Below, piece by piece: positions 6,665 to 10,446 of a DNA stretch of 10,446 bases. Position numbers and translations under genes: made by a program. Location of the stretch: the NCBI GenBank assembly GCA_028712345.1, contig JAQTQF010000042.1, positions 1 to 10,446 of the forward strand, written 5' to 3'. Source of the stretch: Phycisphaerae bacterium. Its GTDB lineage: Bacteria > Planctomycetota > Phycisphaerae > Sedimentisphaerales > UBA12454. Each line of letters opens with the position of its first letter. The first letter of the stretch is position 1. The notes below the pieces were generated by a model. The model saw only the letters and a list, made by a program, of their open reading frames with translations, was not told the origin of the DNA and ran no database searches.

Positions 6665-7504
6665 ATGTGTGAATGCTGCGGACAAGATAAAGATATTTAT
6701 CTGCCTCAACTTGCAACAGTCAATAAGGCAAGAATGATGAACGGTACGGAATTGTACCTCAATCTATCGATGGATGCCGAGCCGCTCGACTACAAACCGG
6801 GGCAGTTTGTCGAAGTTTCAATTCCTGGTTTTGGCGAGGCGCCTATATCAATTTCATCATCGCCGACGCAAAAAGGCTATTTTGAGTTAGTGGTGCGAAA
6901 AATCGGTAATGTTACCAGTATGATTCATAAATTGAAAATCGGCGACAAAATCGGCATTCGCGGCCCATTCGGCAACGGCTGCTATCCAATCGAAGAGGCT
7001 AAAGGGAAAAACCTGGTCTTCATCTGCGGCGGCATAGGATTGGTCCCGCAAAGGTCTTTCATCAATTATGTTCTCGATAATCGCTCCGATTACGGCAATA
7101 TTACCGTGCTTTTAGGCACCAAATGCCATACTCAGCGATTCTTTCATTCCGAACTGCGACAGTGGTCGCAAAGAAGTGATATTCGTCTTCTCGAAACTGT
7201 TGATGAAAAAGACGACTGCTGGCAGGGTAATGTCGGCGTAGTTACCACATTGATTCCAAAGATAGAATCAGAACTGGGATCTGCTTTTACTTTCATTTGC
7301 GGCCCGCCGGTTATGTACAAGTTTGTTATTATGGCCCTTGCCGAAGAAAATGTTAGCAGAGATAGAATATTCGTAAATCTCGAACGGAAAATGAAATGCG
7401 GCGTTGGAAAATGCGGCCACTGCCAAATTAATAATTTTTATGTCTGCGTTGACGGACCAGTATTCCGTTGTTCAGAATTGGCCGTCGCGCCGGAGGCTAT
7501 TTAA
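6665..7504 (+). CDS. hydG: Group 3b NiFe-hydrogenase gamma subunit, FAD/NAD(P) oxidoreductase
   Basis: A 279-residue flavoprotein of the ferredoxin-NADP reductase/PyrK-like family that exchanges electrons between NAD(P)H and the hydrogenase iron-sulfur chain. In order, it has a beta-barrel FAD domain with YKPGQFVEV and PISISSSP, the NAD(P)-binding segment FICGGIGLVPQRSF (many relatives have GLAPLRS here), a CGPPVMYK motif, and a C-terminal [2Fe-2S] motif CGVGKCGHC followed by YVCVDGPVF. NAD versus NADP preference cannot be read from the sequence. An unusual cysteine-rich start, MCECCGQ, precedes the fold. The ATG has a strong AAGGAG site 8 nt upstream. The stop is only 2 nt from the hydD start. 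The symbol follows archaeal sulfhydrogenase naming and is not the HydG radical-SAM maturase of FeFe hydrogenases. Confidence 0.93.
   Translation: MCECCGQDKDIYLPQLATVNKARMMNGTELYLNLSMDAEPLDYKPGQFVEVSIPGFGEAPISISSSPTQKGYFELVVRKIGNVTSMIHKLKIGDKIGIRGPFGNGCYPIEEAKGKNLVFICGGIGLVPQRSFINYVLDNRSDYGNITVLLGTKCHTQRFFHSELRQWSQRSDIRLLETVDEKDDCWQGNVGVVTTLIPKIESELGSAFTFICGPPVMYKFVIMALAEENVSRDRIFVNLERKMKCGVGKCGHCQINNFYVCVDGPVFRCSELAVAPEAI
7492..7496 (+). promoter_or_regulatory. hydD ribosome-binding site
   Basis: GGAGG lies inside the last codons of hydG, 10 nt before the ATG at 7507. It decides the hydD start in favour of that ATG. The in-frame ATG at 7468 would add 13 residues, has no comparable site and would overlap hydG by 37 nt. 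Confidence 0.65.
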
Positions 7505-7506
7505 AT

Positions 7507-8253
7507 ATGAATAAACCAAGAGTAGCAGTTTTTGACTTTGCGTGCTGTGAAGGATGTCAGCTCCAGATCGTAAACCTTGAAGAGCAGATACTTGATTTAA
7601 TCGGAGCGGTAAATGTCGTCGAGTGGCGCGAAGCTATGAGCGAACAGAGCCACGAATACGATATCGCCATAATCGAAGGCTCGATAACAAGGCCGGAAGA
7701 TGAAGAGAAACTCTGGCTCATCCGGAGCAGGGCTAAAATCCTGATTGCCCTCGGAGCCTGTGCCACGCTGGGAGGCATCAATAAGCTCAAGAATAATTTT
7801 GACCTTAACGATGTCAAAAAATGCGTGTACGGCAAGGATGCGTCCAAACCCCATCTGTACACCGAGTTAACCAAGGCTGTCGATGAAGTCGTGGAAGTGG
7901 ATTACAAAATACACGGCTGCCCAATAGAAGCCAAAGAATTCATCTCGATTATCAGGTCGCTGCTGATTGGCAAAAAACCTGAAATACCCGAATATCCCGT
8001 TTGCGTGGAATGTAAAGCCAAAGGCAATCCGTGCCTTTGGGAATATGGCCAGCTTTGTCTCGGCCCTATTATCCGCGCAGGATGCAATGCAAGATGTCCA
8101 TCGGCCGGGCACAGATGCTACGGCTGTCGCGGATATATCAATAAGCCCAATGTAGAGGCTGCGAAGGATGTTATAGAAAAGTATGGTTTGAGCGTTGAAG
8201 ACCTGAAAAGCAAAATGGTTCTTTTTGGCAGTAGACAGGATAACACATTATGA
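7507..8253 (+). CDS. hydD: Group 3b NiFe-hydrogenase small (delta) subunit
   Basis: A 248-residue small subunit related to the 20-kDa (NuoB-like) quinone oxidoreductase subunit. It carries the iron-sulfur relay next to the NiFe site. Proximal-cluster ligands are CCEGC (13-17), the GAC of GACATLGG (Cys85) and HGCP (Cys138). A second cysteine-rich block starts at C166/C169 and continues through GNPCLW, QLCLGP, AGCNARC and RCYGC, enough for two further clusters as in other group 3b enzymes. There is no twin-arginine signal peptide, so the enzyme is cytosolic. The start MNKPRVAVFDFACC is chosen because of the GGAGG upstream and because the conserved strand begins there. Its TGA overlaps the hydA ATG (ATGA), indicating coupled synthesis of the two core subunits. 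Confidence 0.95.
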   Translation: MNKPRVAVFDFACCEGCQLQIVNLEEQILDLIGAVNVVEWREAMSEQSHEYDIAIIEGSITRPEDEEKLWLIRSRAKILIALGACATLGGINKLKNNFDLNDVKKCVYGKDASKPHLYTELTKAVDEVVEVDYKIHGCPIEAKEFISIIRSLLIGKKPEIPEYPVCVECKAKGNPCLWEYGQLCLGPIIRAGCNARCPSAGHRCYGCRGYINKPNVEAAKDVIEKYGLSVEDLKSKMVLFGSRQDNTL

Positions 8254-9551
8254 GCAAAAAAATCGATATCAATGTAAAGCACTTAACTCGCGTCGAAGGA
8301 CACGGCAATATCATCGTTAACGCCACTGACGGCAAAGTGGAAAAAGTAGAATGGCAGGTTCCCGAAGCGCCTCGTTTCTTCGAGGCTATGATCAGGGGCA
8401 GAAGCTATGAAGATATACAATTGATCGTCAGCAGAATATGCGGCATCTGTTCCATATCTCATTCTCTCGTAGCCATAAAATCCGTCGAAAACGCGATCGG
8501 CATAAATATTTCAGAGCAGACCGACAAAATTAGACGGCTTCTGCATTATTCTGAACAGCTTCAAAGCCATGTTCTCCATGTCGGCTATCTGGTCGCTCCG
8601 GATTTATTCGGCGTCAAATCCGTTGTCCCCCTGGTAAGCGCCGCCAAAGACGCTGTTCTTACTATCGTAAAAGCACATCGTGTCGCAAATGAATGGTCTG
8701 AATTGCTCGGCGGAAGAGTTACTCATCCGGTTACTATTCGTCCAGGCGGATTTACGATGCTGCCTTCAGAAAAACAATTGAAAGAACTTAAAGAAACGCT
8801 TACGAACCTTGTCCCCGATTTAATGGCAATAGTTGATGTAGTCTTGAGCGTTGCCAATCAATTACCGGCCTTTACAAGAGAGACCGAATATGTTTCTCTG
8901 CGTGAAAAAGATTTTTATGCGTTTTATGACGGCAAAATCGTCTCCACGGACGGGCATACGGAAGAGGTATGCAACTGGGAATCGGTAGCAAACGAGTATG
9001 TCAGCGATCAGTCAACCGCCAAATGGGCAAAATGGCACCGCTCCTCGTATGCGGTGGGCGCTTTGGCAAGGTTCAACAACAATTATGAACAGCTTGCCGA
9101 TGTTGCCAAAGATATTGCCAAAAAATTTGGGCTGAAAAAAGGCTGCTGCAATCCGTATATGAACTCAATCGCCCAGCTTGCCGAATGCGGAGATGTCGTT
9201 GTCAATGCCATCAAATTGATTGACGAGTTGCTTACAGCCGGCATTAAACAGGAAAAAATCGACGGCAAACCCAAGAAAGCCGGTCGCGGCAATGCCGCTA
9301 TCGAAGCGCCAAGAGGCATTCTGTTCCATTCATATACCTTCGATGAAAAAGGAATTTGTCTCGGCGGAAACCTTTGCATCCCGACAAACCAAAATCACGG
9401 TAATATCCAGAAGGATTTCGAAAAAATCGTGCCGGAAATTATTGACCAGGGTCAGGATGCCGTCAGGCAGAAACTCGAAATGCTCGTTCGTTCCTACGAC
9501 CCGTGTATATCCTGCTCAACACATATGCTCGATGTCCAGTTTGTTAAATGA
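8250..9551 (+). CDS. hydA: Group 3b NiFe-hydrogenase large (alpha) subunit, catalytic
   Basis: A 433-residue large subunit that holds the NiFe active site and interconverts H2 with protons and electrons. The N-terminal segment ITRVEGHG-like (HLTRVEGHGNI) and the L1 motif RICGICSISH (C64, C67, H71) are seen. IEAPRGIL lies in the C-terminal half, and the L2 motif DPCISCSTH (C419, C422, H425) supplies the other two metal-binding cysteines. Eight residues (MLDVQFVK) follow His425. In the family such a tail is removed by a specific protease after nickel insertion. The ATG overlaps the hydD stop (ATGA), with AGGA 9 nt upstream, and its own TGA overlaps the protease ATG in the same way. The neighbouring HydB and HydG types place it in group 3b rather than 3c or 3d. 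Confidence 0.97.
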   Translation: MSKKIDINVKHLTRVEGHGNIIVNATDGKVEKVEWQVPEAPRFFEAMIRGRSYEDIQLIVSRICGICSISHSLVAIKSVENAIGINISEQTDKIRRLLHYSEQLQSHVLHVGYLVAPDLFGVKSVVPLVSAAKDAVLTIVKAHRVANEWSELLGGRVTHPVTIRPGGFTMLPSEKQLKELKETLTNLVPDLMAIVDVVLSVANQLPAFTRETEYVSLREKDFYAFYDGKIVSTDGHTEEVCNWESVANEYVSDQSTAKWAKWHRSSYAVGALARFNNNYEQLADVAKDIAKKFGLKKGCCNPYMNSIAQLAECGDVVVNAIKLIDELLTAGIKQEKIDGKPKKAGRGNAAIEAPRGILFHSYTFDEKGICLGGNLCIPTNQNHGNIQKDFEKIVPEIIDQGQDAVRQKLEMLVRSYDPCISCSTHMLDVQFVK

Positions 9552-10018
9552 ACACAGGTAAAATTAAAAACGATGTAATCGTTTTAGGACTTGGAAATCC
9601 GCTGATGTCTGATGAAGGCATCGGCGGATTTATTATAAACAGACTTCTCGAAAAAAAAGATTCATATCCCAACATTGATTTCGTCGATGCCGGCACAGGT
9701 GGAATGTCGCTCTTGCACCTTATCGAGGGGAGGAAAAAAGTCATTATTATTGATTGTGCCTATATGGGCAAACCGCCAGGCTCAATAGTACGGTTCACCA
9801 TAGAGCAAGTTCAAAGCATAAAAAAACTTCTGCACTATTCACTCCACGAAATAGATATTTTGAAAGTTATAGACCTTGCGCAGCAATTAAATCAATGCCC
9901 TGACGAGATAGTGATTTTTGGCATAGAACCGGAAAAAATTGAACTTCGAGAAGGTCTGAGTCCGACTTTGCAGAAAAAAACCGATGAGTATATAGAAACA
10001 ATCAAAGAAGAAATGTAA
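9548..10018 (+). CDS. Hydrogenase maturation endopeptidase (HyaD/HybD family)
   Basis: A 156-residue protease of the HyaD/HybD/HycI family (peptidase M52), normal in length. It removes the C-terminal tail of the large subunit after nickel is inserted, closing the active site. The nickel-sensing residues can be matched by motif: Glu23 in GNPLMSDEGIG, Asp69 in VIIIDCAYMG, and His100 in HYSLHEIDIL, corresponding to Glu16, Asp62 and His93 of HybD. It is translationally coupled to hydA through an ATGA overlap, so HydA is its expected substrate. It is the last gene of the operon. A weak terminator-like hairpin spans its stop codon. I give no symbol because naming differs among organisms (hyaD-, hybD- or frxA-like). 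Confidence 0.94.
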   Translation: MNTGKIKNDVIVLGLGNPLMSDEGIGGFIINRLLEKKDSYPNIDFVDAGTGGMSLLHLIEGRKKVIIIDCAYMGKPPGSIVRFTIEQVQSIKKLLHYSLHEIDILKVIDLAQQLNQCPDEIVIFGIEPEKIELREGLSPTLQKKTDEYIETIKEEM

Positions 10019-10031
10019 TCTTCTCTTTTTT
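10006..10031 (+). terminator. Possible weak intrinsic terminator of the hydrogenase operon
   Basis: AGAAGA (10006-10011) and TCTTCT (10019-10024) form a 6-bp stem around a 7-nt loop that contains the protease stop codon. A C and six Ts (10026-10031) follow. The T-run is right for a terminator, but the stem is AT-rich and short. Confidence 0.4.
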
Positions 10032-10032
10032 A

Positions 10033-10062
10033 AGTTTTAAAAATTAATTTCCCCTTAAAACT
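10033..10062. repeat. Inverted repeat AGTTTTAA...TTAAAACT
   Basis: Two perfect 8-bp arms (10033-10040 and 10055-10062) flank a 14-nt AT-rich loop ending in CCCC. It sits 2 nt beyond the terminator T-run and before the opposing tRNA. It could stabilise transcript ends or help termination. It has no T-run of its own on the plus strand. Confidence 0.35.
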
Positions 10063-10218
10063 ATCAAATATCGATTAGCACTAAACTCTCTTATTACTCT
10101 CCACACAAAAAAACTGGGCACTTTCCGGATATCGGGGCTGTTTTGGGGCAAATTAAGGAGTTTAAAAGCCGCAAATATCAACCGTTAACTCGTTTATTTG
10201 TAAGCAGTTATATTAAAT
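10063..10218. other. Intergenic stretch with no recognised gene
   Basis: I see no open reading frame with a credible start here. An AAGGAG near 10155 is not followed by a start codon at a usable distance. An A7 run (10108-10114) would be a T-run for minus-strand transcripts leaving the tRNA, but no convincing stem precedes it. Confidence 0.5.
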
Positions 10219-10291
10219 TGGGCCCGGTAGGATTCGAACCTACGACCAATGGATTATGAGTCCACTGCTCTAACCGCTGAGCTACGGGCCC
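10219..10291 (-). tRNA. tRNA with CAU anticodon, probably tRNA-Ile2 (lysidine type); tRNA-Met is the alternative
   Basis: A 73-nt cloverleaf read leftward. The acceptor stem GGGCCCG pairs fully with CGGGCCC, the D stem is GCTC/GAGC, the anticodon stem is GTGGA/TCCAT with one G-T pair, and the T arm is GTAGG-TTCGAAT-CCTAC with a 5-nt variable loop and A73. The anticodon CAT occupies 10258-10256. The 3' CCA is not encoded. The C4-G69 and C5-G68 pairs are those reported as recognition elements for the lysidine synthetase TilS on E. coli tRNA-Ile2, and the segments GGTTAGAGCAG and TTGGTCG match E. coli tRNA-Ile2 better than its elongator tRNA-Met. Automatic annotation would probably call it Met. 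It is not an initiator, because its first pair is G-C. Confidence 0.93.
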
Positions 10292-10350
10292 GCATTTCAA
10301 TCCTTACATAATAAGGTACGGCTCTTGAGACTCCGTCTGAAAGCCTGATA

Positions 10351-10379
10351 ACTTTACCGCTTTATGCCCTGTTTTTCAA
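10351..10379 (-). promoter_or_regulatory. Candidate promoter of the tRNA gene
   Basis: On the minus strand TTGAAA (10379-10374) and TAAAGT (10356-10351) are separated by 17 nt, and transcription would start about 50 nt before the tRNA. The -35 matches 5 of 6 consensus positions and the -10 matches 4 of 6. No protein gene is visible from here to the right edge. Confidence 0.35.
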
Positions 10380-10446
10380 GGGGATAATTTTGCCGCTGTT
10401 TCCCCCTTTTTTTCCTTGTTTCGCATTCTCCCCAGTTCGGTTATAA

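Noticed and set aside
5573..7504. hydB-hydG as AsrA-AsrB of anaerobic sulfite reductase
   Set aside because: The subunits are related, but a NiFe small subunit, a large subunit and a maturation protease follow in the same operon, and no siroheme AsrC-like gene is present.
7468..7506. An upstream ATG that would add 13 residues to HydD
   Set aside because: The extension overlaps hydG, has no good ribosome-binding site and precedes the conserved start of the small-subunit fold. GGAGG at 7492-7496 supports the ATG at 7507.
10118..10140. A GATATC-centred palindrome (CCGGATATCGG) as a terminator or operator
   Set aside because: The arms are only 3 bp after allowing a loop, no T-run follows, and short palindromes like this are common by chance.
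10219..10446. tRNA-associated integration site for a mobile element
   Set aside because: There is no integrase gene and no direct repeat of the tRNA 3' end in the window, and the hydrogenase locus has no transfer signature.
1..10446. An undescribed defence, toxin-antitoxin or CRISPR system
   Set aside because: Every sizeable coding region is a recognisable hydrogenase, maturation or regulator gene. I see no repeat-spacer array, transposase or unexplained coding gap.

Overview
The window holds a complete cytosolic NAD(P)-linked [NiFe]-hydrogenase locus of the group 3b (sulfhydrogenase, HydBGDA) type, with most of its maturation machinery. It is bacterial: sigma70-like promoters, Shine-Dalgarno sites and a Rex-family redox repressor are all visible. 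The gene content points to an anaerobe or facultative anaerobe. The phylum cannot be fixed from the sequence. A Planctomycetota/Phycisphaerae-like lineage is only a weak impression.

Left half (1-4763, minus strand): a tightly packed maturation operon in the order hypF-hypC-hypD-hypE-hypA. Gaps are 12 and 15 nt, followed by two 1-nt stop/start overlaps (TAATG and TGATG). hypA is cut by the left edge after 26 codons. These proteins make the Fe(CN)2CO centre and begin nickel delivery. hypB is not in the window.

Middle (4764-4922): a divergent control region. The leftward promoter has a perfect TATAAT. The rightward promoter (TTGACT, 17 nt, GACAAT) carries two Rex operator-like palindromes, one filling the -35/-10 spacer and one just past the predicted transcription start.

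Right half (4923-10018, plus strand): rex, then hydB (FeS electron-transfer beta subunit), hydG (FAD/NAD(P)/2Fe-2S gamma subunit), hydD (small subunit, delta), hydA (NiFe large subunit, alpha) and the maturation endopeptidase. hydD-hydA and hydA-protease share ATGA overlaps. The expected electron path is NAD(P)H <-> FAD in HydG <-> FeS clusters in HydG, HydB and HydD <-> NiFe site in HydA. Because Rex senses NADH/NAD+, the operon looks like a self-regulated valve that makes H2, or takes it up, according to the reduced-nucleotide pool.

Right end (10019-10446): a possible weak terminator and an AT-rich inverted repeat, then a CAU-anticodon tRNA on the minus strand (probably the lysidine-type tRNA-Ile2) with a candidate upstream promoter. 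No protein gene is visible there. Nothing in the window amounts to an undescribed system. The most informative non-coding signal is the paired Rex operator arrangement.
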